64,000 bases of DNA from assembly GCA_964518595.1 (NCBI GenBank), contig CAZFHA010000004.1, positions 62,001-126,000 on the forward strand, written 5' to 3'. This document shows positions 42,746-52,102 of the stretch, piece by piece. The position numbers and the translations under genes are program-made. Source of the DNA: CAZFHA01 sp964518595. Lineage in GTDB: Bacteria; Bacillota; Clostridia; Saccharofermentanales; Saccharofermentanaceae. A model generated the notes under the pieces. The model was not told where the DNA came from, searched no databases, and saw only the letters and a program-made list of their open reading frames with translations. Position 1 is the stretch's first letter; each line of letters starts with the position of its first letter.

Positions 42746-45277
42746 TCAACAATACTCTGCAAGAATCCTCTCCACATAGGCAAGCTTGCCATATCCCAAG
42801 CCGGCATAGTAGACCCTATGTTTTTCTACAGATTCTAATGCTCGTCCCAAATAGTCTGACCCATAGTCCTTACGAATATTCTCCAAAAAGTAACGAGTCA
42901 TCGATTCAGTTAGTGTTCGAATATATTTTTTTCCTTCCATCATACAAAGAAAGTTTGAGATACAGTCGCTTGCTGTTCCAGGATTCATTCCAGTTAAATT
43001 AACAATTTCATCTCTACCAGCAGCCCGGCTCATCGTTCCATTGTAAACGTGCGTCGCCACGTTATAAGCAACCACTGTAATTTCTGTGGTACCTTTTTTA
43101 CTACCACCTACCGAAGCCTCATTAACATTGAGATTAGTATCAACCGGCCTCCGTGGTAATTTAAAGCTTGAGCATTCATTTTCAGTCTTCGGAATCTCAG
43201 GGATATCTTCTCTCCACTCATTTATAAACGCTATCCCCAGCAGTGCGATCTTCTGTTCATCGCCTCCAAAGGACATGTCCCAACGTCTCTCCATATACTC
43301 AAGCAGCTTTAAGCCACGCTCGAGTATATGGTTAGCAGTCCAGTCGCTATTCTGAGCAACTTCAAGTTCTGAATGGGATCCATTTTCATAACCCCTACGT
43401 TTGTTAGGTAATGAGGATTTCTTTTCTGGAAATCCGTCATTTTGAAGCCCTGAATTTATGCTCTGTGCTAGAGGTAGTAGATTTCCAAGTGAAGCTGATA
43501 AAGTTTTGATTTCTTCAGATGAATATTGACGGAACTGATTTTGCCAATACCATTTCGAAGGTGATTGGGGCAAAATATGCTCAATGGTGAGCTTGTCTTT
43601 TTCGGCTTTAGTGAACATCTGCCAATCAAGTTTTTCAATGTTGTATTGGATGGCTTTGTCATATTCATATTCGTATAGAAAATAGCGCAAGTCTCTCCAA
43701 CCATAGAAACCTTCTCCCGTGGTGAACCGTTGATCCATGCGAGCAATAAAACTGGCAACGGCTGTCGGCTTGTCTTGGTTCGTTGTTTTGAGTAAATCTT
43801 CTGTTATATCTGATATTGATCTTTTGTTGGAAGCAAGCTCTCTTGTCTGGTTGTAGTAATCACTGCTTTTATAGCTAGAATTCGAAGCGCCCATTCTAAA
43901 TTCGACAAAGATAAATCTTTCTATTGCAGTAAAAAGAGCCATGCGTTCTTGGGAAGATGTGTTGGCGGAGGTAGCCAGTGTAACAGCAACTAAGGGGCGA
44001 AAATAACCAATTCCAATTCGATTGAGTTTGGCGATCCAAGCTTTTTCGTCGTTTGATAGGCTTGGATTATCTTCAGGAAAGAAACTGTAATACCAAAATT
44101 CAGCCATGACCTTGAGACTGTTTATATAATTTGAAATATCCTCCGGCAGCAATTTCCCAGTCATCACTATTTCTGGTTCTTGGATAATGCTATCAAAATC
44201 ATCATAGTCACTAGACCCACTCTCCAAAGACTTGCCTTCCAGCCTCTCGGCTAGACCAATCATGGACTTCTTTTCAAAGATATTTTTAGCAGAAAATTTA
44301 TCCAGTAAGAAACGAATATAATCATCGCCTCTTTTTCGAGAGTATTGGAAATATGTGATCCAATGGGCACGCAGGAACTCATCATCATCCAGAGGATCAT
44401 GTTGGTTGCGTCCAAGCTGATAGTATATTTCCTTCCAGGCATCGTTTATATTTTTTCGTAATTGGTTTTTGTCTGTATTATCAATTTGATTATCACTAAA
44501 AAGTGTTGTTAAATAGATTAGTCGGTTTTTTAAAAGCTCAAGGTTTGTTAACTTCTTGCCTCGATTATTCATGGTTTCAAAGGCTACAAAAACATCGTAA
44601 TCGTCCTCAATCTCATGAATATTAAACATGAGGCGCTGTGTAAGCTTTTTGTATAAGCACTCAATCCCTAGTATTCCTTCATCATTGAACAATTGATTCA
44701 GGCTTTGGGAAAAGAAAAGCTTGGCATACTTTAGATTTCTTGTGTAATAGCTCTCCTCTACAGTGCCACCATAGGGCTCGTCAAAGACCTTATACTTAAG
44801 ATAGTCTGCACTGGGATTATCTGTTTCGTAGCCGAACAAGTAAGATGTAATGTAGTTTTGAGGCGGGCGTTTTCTCATTATATATTTAATACGGATATCT
44901 TTAAGTGACTCGAATCCAATGAAGACTGTATCTTCGGCTTTGCCAAGATTATCAGGCAAGCTCTCCACAAACGATACTAATTCATTTATTAGAATAGAAA
45001 ATGATGTGAGACGCTGTTGCCCGTCCACCACATGAAAAGCTGTAAAACCCATGTCTGCTAACCAAGCATCCTCATTCGAATGCTTTGTGCTCTTTTTCGG
45101 AATTGCTTTGAGCGAAAGCAAGCCTGTATAGTGGTAGCGTTCTTCATGTAAATTCAGCAAGTCTTCCCAAAAATCAGCTAGCTGAGCATGCTTCCATGCA
45201 TATCCCCGTTGATAATCAGGAATTCTAAACAACCTGTTCTCAAATAAGCCTGAAAGGGATTTAAGTTCATTTGACAT
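42746..45277 (-). CDS. GmrSD-like type IV restriction protein (DUF262 + DUF1524)
   Basis: 843 residues. The N-terminal DUF262 domain has IPDYQRGYAWK (~18-28) and the key VVDGQQRLTS motif (~82-91), a ParB-like nucleotide-binding loop. The C-terminal DUF1524 HNH domain shows LTIEHILPQSPSKW (~558-571), GNLLPLAQSIN and a downstream FPEKKSSL. A further helical domain of ~130 residues follows. The family (GmrSD, BrxU-type) cleaves modified phage DNA using NTP binding. ATG follows AAGGAGAA. A 45-codon gene ends 19 bp upstream. Its role as an anti-phage nuclease is family knowledge. Confidence 0.9.
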   Translation of the reverse strand: MSNELKSLSGLFENRLFRIPDYQRGYAWKHAQLADFWEDLLNLHEERYHYTGLLSLKAIPKKSTKHSNEDAWLADMGFTAFHVVDGQQRLTSFSILINELVSFVESLPDNLGKAEDTVFIGFESLKDIRIKYIMRKRPPQNYITSYLFGYETDNPSADYLKYKVFDEPYGGTVEESYYTRNLKYAKLFFSQSLNQLFNDEGILGIECLYKKLTQRLMFNIHEIEDDYDVFVAFETMNNRGKKLTNLELLKNRLIYLTTLFSDNQIDNTDKNQLRKNINDAWKEIYYQLGRNQHDPLDDDEFLRAHWITYFQYSRKRGDDYIRFLLDKFSAKNIFEKKSMIGLAERLEGKSLESGSSDYDDFDSIIQEPEIVMTGKLLPEDISNYINSLKVMAEFWYYSFFPEDNPSLSNDEKAWIAKLNRIGIGYFRPLVAVTLATSANTSSQERMALFTAIERFIFVEFRMGASNSSYKSSDYYNQTRELASNKRSISDITEDLLKTTNQDKPTAVASFIARMDQRFTTGEGFYGWRDLRYFLYEYEYDKAIQYNIEKLDWQMFTKAEKDKLTIEHILPQSPSKWYWQNQFRQYSSEEIKTLSASLGNLLPLAQSINSGLQNDGFPEKKSSLPNKRRGYENGSHSELEVAQNSDWTANHILERGLKLLEYMERRWDMSFGGDEQKIALLGIAFINEWREDIPEIPKTENECSSFKLPRRPVDTNLNVNEASVGGSKKGTTEITVVAYNVATHVYNGTMSRAAGRDEIVNLTGMNPGTASDCISNFLCMMEGKKYIRTLTESMTRYFLENIRKDYGSDYLGRALESVEKHRVYYAGLGYGKLAYVERILAEYC

Positions 45278-45296
45278 TGGAAGGTTCTCCTTAAAA

Positions 45297-45434
45297 TCAT
45301 TTAGTCACAGATTTCTTAATCGAATAGCGGATAACTGTTTTGCACTTTGCAGCAGGCGCAGGTTCAATACTTGCTCCAGCATCTAAAATAACTCCATGCG
45401 GACTGTGCCTTAAACTATGTATGCTACTATCCAT
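45297..45434 (-). CDS. Small 45-residue protein upstream of the GmrSD-like gene
   Basis: ATG at 45434 follows GGTGGAG by 6 nt and the frame runs 45 codons to TGA (45297-45299), ending 19 bp before the restriction gene. The peptide starts MDSSIHSLRHSPHG and ends VIRYSIKKSVTK; it is basic at the C-terminus with no membrane span. I do not recognise it. A good ribosome binding site and its operon position make it a plausible small protein (leader, regulator or immunity factor), but a chance frame or a relic is possible. Confidence 0.45.
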   Translation of the reverse strand: MDSSIHSLRHSPHGVILDAGASIEPAPAAKCKTVIRYSIKKSVTK

Positions 45435-45479
45435 TTAGCTCTCCACCTTTGTATAGCTTTTTTATCCTATCAGTATTAA

Positions 45480-46139
45480 TTACTTGCCGAAAAAGTCCTT
45501 GTTATCTTCAAATAACTTATATGCCTTCTCAAGAAGTGCCTGGTCAGATAATGTTATAGAATCTTCAATCTTTATTTCTATTGAAAGGATTTTTTGTTTA
45601 GAAAAAATATCTGATGAAAATCCAATCAACTTTTTGGGTGCTTTTGACTGTTCTTCTCGAACCAAGCTGAAGACGGCAAGCCCCTGATTCTTATGTGTAC
45701 TTTTAATCATATCAGTTTCATAAGTGTATGCGAGAACTCCTTTGGTTTCATTTAAAACCACTTTATCCGAAACCCATCCTCCCTTAAATGAATAGTTCCG
45801 AAAATAACAATTACCACGAATAATAAGTCCATCAAAAGTCTGTTCAAAGTATTCAATATAGTAAACAGGGTTTCCGTCAAGGCCAATGTAACATCCAATC
45901 CATTTTCCTTCCAAGTATTCATTTCCAAAAATGAACTTCTTTACAAATTGAATTTTTAGTATGGCATGTTCGCTAACTTTAAGAACCAATCTATATGACC
46001 CAAGTGACACTATACCCCCAATTAATGAACCTAATATTATATTGGTTTGTATAATGGGATAAAGAATTCCCCAGCAGAAAAACATTATAGCAGTAGTCAA
46101 AGTGAAGACAATCGAGCGTAGAGTGTTATAAGGTCTCAT
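45480..46139 (-). CDS. 2TM beta-rich effector-like membrane protein (S-2TMbeta / Cap15-like)
   Basis: 219 residues, ATG 5 nt after GGAGG. Two N-terminal transmembrane helices (~12-29, ~33-52) precede a beta-rich domain starting YLEGKWIGCYIG (~76-87), with FEQTFDGLIIRGNCYF, GLAVFSLV and LIGFSSDIF. This is the layout of the SMODS-associated 2TM beta-strand effector (Cap15), a CBASS membrane-disrupting protein activated by a cyclic dinucleotide. No CD-NTase gene is in the window. So it is either an orphan CBASS effector or a relative acting with another sensor, perhaps the 46159-46395 gene. Assignment is by pattern. Confidence 0.65.
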   Translation of the reverse strand: MRPYNTLRSIVFTLTTAIMFFCWGILYPIIQTNIILGSLIGGIVSLGSYRLVLKVSEHAILKIQFVKKFIFGNEYLEGKWIGCYIGLDGNPVYYIEYFEQTFDGLIIRGNCYFRNYSFKGGWVSDKVVLNETKGVLAYTYETDMIKSTHKNQGLAVFSLVREEQSKAPKKLIGFSSDIFSKQKILSIEIKIEDSITLSDQALLEKAYKLFEDNKDFFGK

Positions 46140-46158
46140 TGTTACCTCCGATTATGTA

Positions 46159-46395
46159 TCAAAGTTTTATCGCCAAATTAAGTAACAGTTCTTTGAAATC
46201 CAGAACAAAGTCTCCAGTTAATATTTTGCTTGGAGAGTAATTGCAATAGTCTATATGGTTAATACCATCCAAGGAATTGTATTTTCCGTATTCCTCCTCC
46301 TTAAGAGTAGCTGTAAAAATAATTTGGGTAGCAATTTTCTTTGCTAATTCAGTAACCACATTCTCTTTCATGGTTGATAAATCTTTTTGAAACAC
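46159..46395 (-). CDS. Small hypothetical protein upstream of the 2TM effector
   Basis: Up to 78 residues; the start may be ATG 46371 (MKENVVTELAKK) or GTG 46395, neither with a strong ribosome site. It has an amphipathic N-terminal helix and a FVLDFKELLLNLAIKL tail. It ends 19 bp before the 2TM protein gene. I do not recognise it. It may be a small partner of the effector or the leftover end of a larger gene. Confidence 0.45.
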   Translation of the reverse strand: MFQKDLSTMKENVVTELAKKIATQIIFTATLKEEEYGKYNSLDGINHIDYCNYSPSKILTGDFVLDFKELLLNLAIKL

Positions 46396-46534
46396 TTATA
46401 TCCATTAAATATCAATTTGTCAAAAGTTAACATATATACCTCATATTACTTGCCTTAAGATTGTTGTGTCATTGGAGGTTCTTCCTGTAGGTAATGGATG
46501 GGGGTATTGTAAAACTAATATCGTTATAGATAAT

Positions 46535-48253
46535 TTATTTAGACTGCTTTCTCAATGCTTCAATCGCTGTTGAAATCACGTCCACAGTTTTGTCAGTTTG
46601 CCATTCATCCCAAAAATCAATCGTTGCACTATTAGGTTTTTGAGATGGGGTCTTGATCTTGATTCGACTAGGTAGCAAGGATGCATCCCCAACAACAAGG
46701 GCTTCTCCCGTATCAAGTATAGGGAGGAGTTCCGCAAATCCACCAAGGCTATCTGGTAACAATCGCTTAATAACAGACTGATCCTCAGCATTAGTCAATC
46801 TCATTGCAATGAAATTATTACTTTGACTCAAAATTGTTCGATTAACCTCCGCAGGTCTTTGACTGATTACGACTAAACTAACGCCGTATTTTCGTCCCTC
46901 CTTGGCAATCCTTTCGAAGTTTTCTAATCCAGCAGATTCAAGTGAACTATCCGTCTTCTCTGGTAGGTATAAGTGAGCCTCATCACAAAATAAGGCAATT
47001 GGATGACGCTTTTCTTTTTCCACCCATTGCTGAACAGAGAAAACAATACGCCCAACCAAACTAACCATTAATGGTAACACATCAGATGGGACTTCTGAAA
47101 AATCTATAATCTTAATTCCTTTATCTTGCCGTAAACTACTAGGATGCATTAACAACTTAGTTATTTGTTCCATATATTGATAGTCTAGAACAGCATCAGA
47201 TTCATTAAACAGAAAATTAAGACGCTTGTCACTACGCTTGGATTCAAGTCTTTGTATAAATCGTGTTAGCTTGCCGTTCAAAGGACCTTGTTTTTCTGTG
47301 TTTGCTTTTGCTCCTGGAACCATCTCGCCATCTAATCTACTAAATTCCGATAACAAGTCACTTAATTTGTAGGGAACTGGGCTATCTATAGTAAAATTAG
47401 CAACGACATCAGACTTACCTAGAGATTCGAGATTTGCTCGCTTAGCATCTATAACTGCATTGGAAAATGCCATTGCTTGGTTTGGTGCATTACTATCACT
47501 TCTGTCAAGCATTAGTGAGGTCATCTCTTCATAAGTTAAAAGCCAATATGGAAGAAAGATAACATTCCCTTGAGCTGTATCATTTGGACCTGCTATTTTA
47601 ATATGATGAAAGCCTTTTTTCGTTAGGGTTTGGTATTCCCCATGGATATCAAAAACTATTGCATTTGCAGCAGATAAATCCGCAACTTGTTCTAGTAACC
47701 TTGCAACAGTCCATGACTTACCAGAACCTGTGCTTCCTACAATAACAGCATGTCTTTGAAAAAACTTATTCCCATCTAACCAAGCCTCTGCATTCTCATC
47801 TAGCGCGTAATTTCCCAGTGTAAGTGGTTTACCAGAATCAAATGTTACCTGAGAAATTGCCTTCATAAATTGTGTCAGTCGATCCTCTTGAAGAATATAG
47901 CAATCGGCATCAATTTCAGGAACTGTTTCTAGGGTTCTTTTAAATACATTTTCTTTTGTTCCTCTTTTATCAAGATGTGTACCAATTAATGTTGCTTTAA
48001 CGATATTTTGTACATTGTAAAGAGGATTACTTTCATCGTCGAAGGACTCAAGAGAGGATTTTCTCATTATTTTATTCACTAAGCCAATCAAATGTTGCCC
48101 AATCTTGGAACTTTGAACAACAACAAGCTGGTTAACCTGCATTTTTTTCAATTTATCTTCATTTTCAACTTTGATAACTATAGTTGCAGTATCTACACCC
48201 TCAACAACACCTATTTTTTCGTTCGAATTCTCTTCATAATCAAATATAGACAT
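46535..48253 (-). CDS. HerA-like ATPase of a SIR2-HerA defense system
   Basis: 572 residues. An N-terminal HAS-barrel-like beta domain (~1-110) precedes a FtsK/HerA-type motor: Walker A GSTGSGKSW (~172-180), Walker B PIALFCDEAHLYLP (~400-413), and a SQRPAEVN sensor/arginine region. ATG follows GGAGGGG. It starts 9 bp after the SIR2 stop. HerA hexamers translocate DNA, and SIR2-HerA complexes sense phage DNA and deplete NAD+ or degrade DNA. It is the last gene of an apparent hsdRMS-SIR2-herA transcription unit. Confidence 0.92.
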   Translation of the reverse strand: MSIFDYEENSNEKIGVVEGVDTATIVIKVENEDKLKKMQVNQLVVVQSSKIGQHLIGLVNKIMRKSSLESFDDESNPLYNVQNIVKATLIGTHLDKRGTKENVFKRTLETVPEIDADCYILQEDRLTQFMKAISQVTFDSGKPLTLGNYALDENAEAWLDGNKFFQRHAVIVGSTGSGKSWTVARLLEQVADLSAANAIVFDIHGEYQTLTKKGFHHIKIAGPNDTAQGNVIFLPYWLLTYEEMTSLMLDRSDSNAPNQAMAFSNAVIDAKRANLESLGKSDVVANFTIDSPVPYKLSDLLSEFSRLDGEMVPGAKANTEKQGPLNGKLTRFIQRLESKRSDKRLNFLFNESDAVLDYQYMEQITKLLMHPSSLRQDKGIKIIDFSEVPSDVLPLMVSLVGRIVFSVQQWVEKEKRHPIALFCDEAHLYLPEKTDSSLESAGLENFERIAKEGRKYGVSLVVISQRPAEVNRTILSQSNNFIAMRLTNAEDQSVIKRLLPDSLGGFAELLPILDTGEALVVGDASLLPSRIKIKTPSQKPNSATIDFWDEWQTDKTVDVISTAIEALRKQSK

Positions 48254-48262
48254 AAGCCCCTC

Positions 48263-49291
48263 CTACCCTAACCATAAATTAGTAAATTCACTTAGTTTCC
48301 AGAATGGTACCTCAAATACCTTGTAATCATTTTTCCCCCAATATACTATTGAGCCTCCAGATTCATGTTCAGAAATAATTAAATATGGAATATCATCTCT
48401 GGAGAGAAAAAGACTTTCCATTTTAGGAGTTATTCCCTTTGTCACGATGACTATTGGTTTTTCCTTTTCTCTGTTCTCTTCAATTATTATAGGTTCAATG
48501 TGCTCATCATTAAAGCCATAACCAACACAGAGATAAGATGAAGATTGTCGAATAGCTTTGTCTGCCTCACTTATCATTGTGCGAAAGGGGTCATAGTGTG
48601 TCTCTCTATACTTTTGAATACCTGGAGTTACAATCAATGGACTATAGTGTCCAACCCAACAGGAACTATCTCTAAAGTCAACAGAGCAAATAGATCCAGT
48701 ACTTATGTTTTTGAACCAGTCAACTGAGCCGTGAACTTTAAACAGATTAATAGTACGCTTTGATTCAATTGAATTAAAGCCAGTAAATCGTTTTAAATAA
48801 GTACCACAATATCCTGAAACACACTTCCCTTCTTGTTTATCAATTGCATACTCAATGAGTCGATCATAATTTGTAGTTATAATATTAGTTTTAGTAACGG
48901 ATTGAATACACTTGGCGACAATCTTGCCAATATGAGGAAACTCACCTTTCTCAAGAAATAACTGAAATGCATCATTATCGGCTTTGGATATACACTCCCA
49001 GACACACTTAATGATTTCATCATGAAGAGTTTGATCCATATCTACAGACTCTAAGGCCGTCTCGAGATTTTGAGTAGCATTATACCGAGCTACAAAATCA
49101 TTCCATGAACAATTAGAGGCATACTTATGACTTAAAGTTGAAATGAGTTCGTCCGCTAACTGACTCATACTGGGGAGTCCATAGGGAACAGAACATCCAC
49201 TACCAATCAAAATTGCAGGATGATTAGTTAGGTATTTCTGAATAGATTCTGCTAAGTACTCCAAGTCATCATTTGTTGTTTTTATTGCCAT
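48263..49291 (-). CDS. SIR2-domain NADase effector of the SIR2-HerA system
   Basis: 342 residues. The SIR2 fold is clear: ILIGSGCSVPYGLPS (~28-42, the NAD-binding GxG loop), NIITTNYDRLIEYA (~152-165, the TxNYD motif with catalytic Asn/Asp), LFKVHGSVDW (~200-209, catalytic His), and SYLCVGYGFNDEHIEP (~266-281). These residues match defense-type SIR2 NADases (SIR2-HerA, DSR-like). ATG follows AGGGGGA. The gene begins 22 bp after hsdS. Cleavage of NAD+ on infection is the expected output; HerA encoded next is the expected sensor/assembly partner. Confidence 0.92.
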   Translation of the reverse strand: MAIKTTNDDLEYLAESIQKYLTNHPAILIGSGCSVPYGLPSMSQLADELISTLSHKYASNCSWNDFVARYNATQNLETALESVDMDQTLHDEIIKCVWECISKADNDAFQLFLEKGEFPHIGKIVAKCIQSVTKTNIITTNYDRLIEYAIDKQEGKCVSGYCGTYLKRFTGFNSIESKRTINLFKVHGSVDWFKNISTGSICSVDFRDSSCWVGHYSPLIVTPGIQKYRETHYDPFRTMISEADKAIRQSSSYLCVGYGFNDEHIEPIIIEENREKEKPIVIVTKGITPKMESLFLSRDDIPYLIISEHESGGSIVYWGKNDYKVFEVPFWKLSEFTNLWLG

Positions 49292-49313
49292 TATTATTTC
49301 CCCCTACTGGAAA

Positions 49314-50684
49314 TTAAGTATCAATGGTCTCAATAATTTCTTTTAGCAATGTCATGGCATATTCTTCTGTTTTGTCATTAGTACTAAGTTCGCCTCGGAA
49401 AGCGCGTGCGAGGATGGATTTTTTCATTAGGTCGATTTGATCCAGTAAGGACAACAGATCATAAGCATGATATTCACAATCCAGAATATTATCAATAATA
49501 CTGACTATTTTATATTGCTCTTCTAGGGATGGAATACAAACGCTATAATTTTCAATAAAACTTCTAGGGACTCTCTGCTGTCCTACTGCACCTGTCATCA
49601 CAGCACTGGCTTTTTCGCGGAATGAATTTGATCGAAGTATATGGTATAAGTACCTATTATACAATTTGCTTTGACATCTAAAAACATGAAATTCTGTCGA
49701 TCCATATCCAACCCCATTGTGCAATGTACCAATTATTGCTATCTTCCCATTTTCCATACAAGGAGTAATTTTTGCAAAAATAATATCCCCCTCACAAAAG
49801 TTAGTATATCCCCTTCTTACAGCTCCTAATAGTCGCTGGGTTTCTAATTCAACTATTCCATAAACATCCGAAACAGCAGACATTGGAATAAAACTAACTG
49901 ACAAGTTATTATCCAGAGAATTTACATCAACTTTTGGCGGGTTAATTTTGCAGACTTCTGAAATTTTTTTCTCCTCCCAACTATCCAACCCAATCCCATT
50001 CTCTTCTCGCCATTTCTTAGTCAACTCACCACTGAAAGCTTTATGAAGGATAGCCGCCTTTCTATTCTCAAAAGAATCAAGGGCAGACTGAATAAGTTCC
50101 TTGGACTGATCCAACTTTGCAAAGAGACTCTCAATCCGATCAACAATACGCTGTTGCTCGGCAAGTGGAGGGAGAGGAAACGGTAAAATAGACATTTTAC
50201 TTTTATTAATTATAGAAATCGTAGTTGCAGATGCTACTTCTTGAAGTAATTGTGTAAAATCTGTCGTATTACAGTAGTAATAGGTAAATAAATTATTACA
50301 CATAGGGATTAGAGAATTTATTTGTTGATTGGTTGTAGCCTCAACCTCCAGGTATCCAGCCTTACCAATTGTACCTATGCAACAGACACTAGTCGCTCCC
50401 TGTGGTATAACTCTAGATTTAGCCTTCCCTTCATCAGATAAATACTCAGTTGCGGTAATAACACTTCTGCCCTGATCTAGGTCAGACGGTTTAATAAAGG
50501 GAAAGGTTCCTCCATAAAAGCAGGAGTTATTTTTACTAGGAGTCCCACCCGTAACAATCTTTGATATTGCACCCAGCCTCACCCACACCCAATTCTCTGG
50601 CACTTTATAAGGCCATTCACTTTCAGGTACCAGTGCTTGCGCCAGTAATTCTTCTGGTGACAAATTCTGCTTCTTCTTAGCCAT
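49314..50684 (-). CDS. hsdS: Type I restriction-modification specificity subunit HsdS
   Basis: 456 residues with two target-recognition domains, each followed by a helical spacer: TRD1 ~30-170 (VPENWVWVRLGAISKIVTGG; LPFPLPPLAEQQRIVDRIES), conserved region ~180-220, TRD2 ~240-400 (VCKINPPKVD; CIPSLEEQYKIVSIIDNIL), second spacer to the end. The two TRDs set the bipartite recognition sequence, which cannot be read here. It starts 2 nt after hsdM stops. HsdS binds two HsdM for methylation and adds HsdR for restriction. The SIR2 gene follows after 22 bp. Confidence 0.93.
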   Translation of the reverse strand: MAKKKQNLSPEELLAQALVPESEWPYKVPENWVWVRLGAISKIVTGGTPSKNNSCFYGGTFPFIKPSDLDQGRSVITATEYLSDEGKAKSRVIPQGATSVCCIGTIGKAGYLEVEATTNQQINSLIPMCNNLFTYYYCNTTDFTQLLQEVASATTISIINKSKMSILPFPLPPLAEQQRIVDRIESLFAKLDQSKELIQSALDSFENRKAAILHKAFSGELTKKWREENGIGLDSWEEKKISEVCKINPPKVDVNSLDNNLSVSFIPMSAVSDVYGIVELETQRLLGAVRRGYTNFCEGDIIFAKITPCMENGKIAIIGTLHNGVGYGSTEFHVFRCQSKLYNRYLYHILRSNSFREKASAVMTGAVGQQRVPRSFIENYSVCIPSLEEQYKIVSIIDNILDCEYHAYDLLSLLDQIDLMKKSILARAFRGELSTNDKTEEYAMTLLKEIIETIDT

Positions 50685-50686
50685 AC

Positions 50687-52102
50687 CTATTTGCCCTCCA
50701 GTGAACGGAGTTCTTTTACCACGCTTTGAATCAGATCCACTGCCTCCTCAAGCTTGGCTATGATCTCCTCCCCACTTTCAATGGGATCTTGTAAGTCTTC
50801 ATAATCCAATATGCTGTCATCACGAATTAACCCTAGATCAAGGCTATTGTTTTTCTTAAGGATTTCTTCTCTGGTAAAACAAGAAAAACGCTCGTCTTCG
50901 ACCTTGGTCCGATCTATTGCACTATAGGCTTTTATAAAATCATCAAAGTGCTCTTCTTTAAGCACGTTGGTCTTTCCAAAGTTCTGCATATTGGTTCTTA
51001 GGTCATAGAACCAGATATCTTTAGTATTGTTCTTCTCGCTATTACCTCTTGTGAAGAATAAAACGTTGGTCTTCACCCCTTGGGCGTAGAATATACCTGT
51101 TGGCAGTCTTAGAATGGTATGTAGATTGCACTTATCCATTAAGTCAGCCCGAATAGAGGCGCCATCTCCGTCAGCGAAGAGTACATTATCTGGCAGTACG
51201 ACTGCCGCTCTCGCTTTGCCATTGGTTTTTAGACTCCTGTAGATATGTTGCAGAAAGTTCAGTTGCTTATTGGAGCTTGGGTAGGTCAAATCATCTCGTG
51301 TGGCACGCTCGCCGCCTTTTTTGGTACCAAAGGGCGGATTAGTTAATACTACATCAAAATCCTTCATAGCCTTGCCCTGATTAGTCAAGGTATCCCCCAG
51401 AATAATCTTGCCTTCAATATCATGTAGCATAGCATTCATAAGAGCTAGTCGATGGGTCTCGTGAACCAGTTCGCAGCCGCTAAAGGCTTCTTTTTTCTGG
51501 AATTCTTGTTTAGCCTCAGATAGGTCGAACAGGTCGTCGGTTTGACTCTTAACATGCATATCTGCAGCTATCATAAAGCCAAAGGTACCACAGGCAGGGT
51601 CGTTACAACGTTCTCCAGCTTTAGGATCAATAAGCTTGGTCATTACATTTATAAGCACACGAGGTGTGAAGTATTGACCGGCACCAGATTTTTTCTCATT
51701 GGCATTTTTCTCTAAGAGCCCTTCATATAAGTTGCCCAGACCTTCCTCTTTGGCTGAGTACCAGTCCAAATCGTCCATGGATGTAATGATCTTCTCCAGA
51801 TTTTTGGGTTCGTCAATATTCGATCTGGCACCATTGTAGATTTCTCTAATTCTACCTGTACATTCTTCTCCTAAGTGGGTCAAAAGTCCGCTGTAGAATT
51901 TCTTTAACTCAATGCCTTGTTTTTTCACCAACTGATCCCAGCGATACATTTCAGGAATAGCCCCGTCTGTACCTGTTTCCTTGGACATTTTCAAAAATAA
52001 AATATAGGTCAATTCTGTTACATATTGATGGTAAGTAATTCCATCGTCTCTTAAAACATTACATAAGTTCCATAGTTTGGCTACGATTTCTTGATTTTTC
52101 AT
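50687..52102 (-). CDS. hsdM: Type I DNA methyltransferase HsdM
   Basis: 471 residues. HsdM N-terminal domain (~5-130), then the class I methyltransferase core: GQYFTPRVLINVM (~140), the AdoMet-binding NDPACGTFGFMIAA (~165-178), and the catalytic VVLTNPPFGTKK (NPPF, ~254-265), typical of N6-adenine methylases. It shares one base with the hsdR stop (TAATG), so the subunits are coupled. It methylates the host recognition sites and is the activity that protects against the adjacent HsdR. Confidence 0.95.
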   Translation of the reverse strand: MKNQEIVAKLWNLCNVLRDDGITYHQYVTELTYILFLKMSKETGTDGAIPEMYRWDQLVKKQGIELKKFYSGLLTHLGEECTGRIREIYNGARSNIDEPKNLEKIITSMDDLDWYSAKEEGLGNLYEGLLEKNANEKKSGAGQYFTPRVLINVMTKLIDPKAGERCNDPACGTFGFMIAADMHVKSQTDDLFDLSEAKQEFQKKEAFSGCELVHETHRLALMNAMLHDIEGKIILGDTLTNQGKAMKDFDVVLTNPPFGTKKGGERATRDDLTYPSSNKQLNFLQHIYRSLKTNGKARAAVVLPDNVLFADGDGASIRADLMDKCNLHTILRLPTGIFYAQGVKTNVLFFTRGNSEKNNTKDIWFYDLRTNMQNFGKTNVLKEEHFDDFIKAYSAIDRTKVEDERFSCFTREEILKKNNSLDLGLIRDDSILDYEDLQDPIESGEEIIAKLEEAVDLIQSVVKELRSLEGK

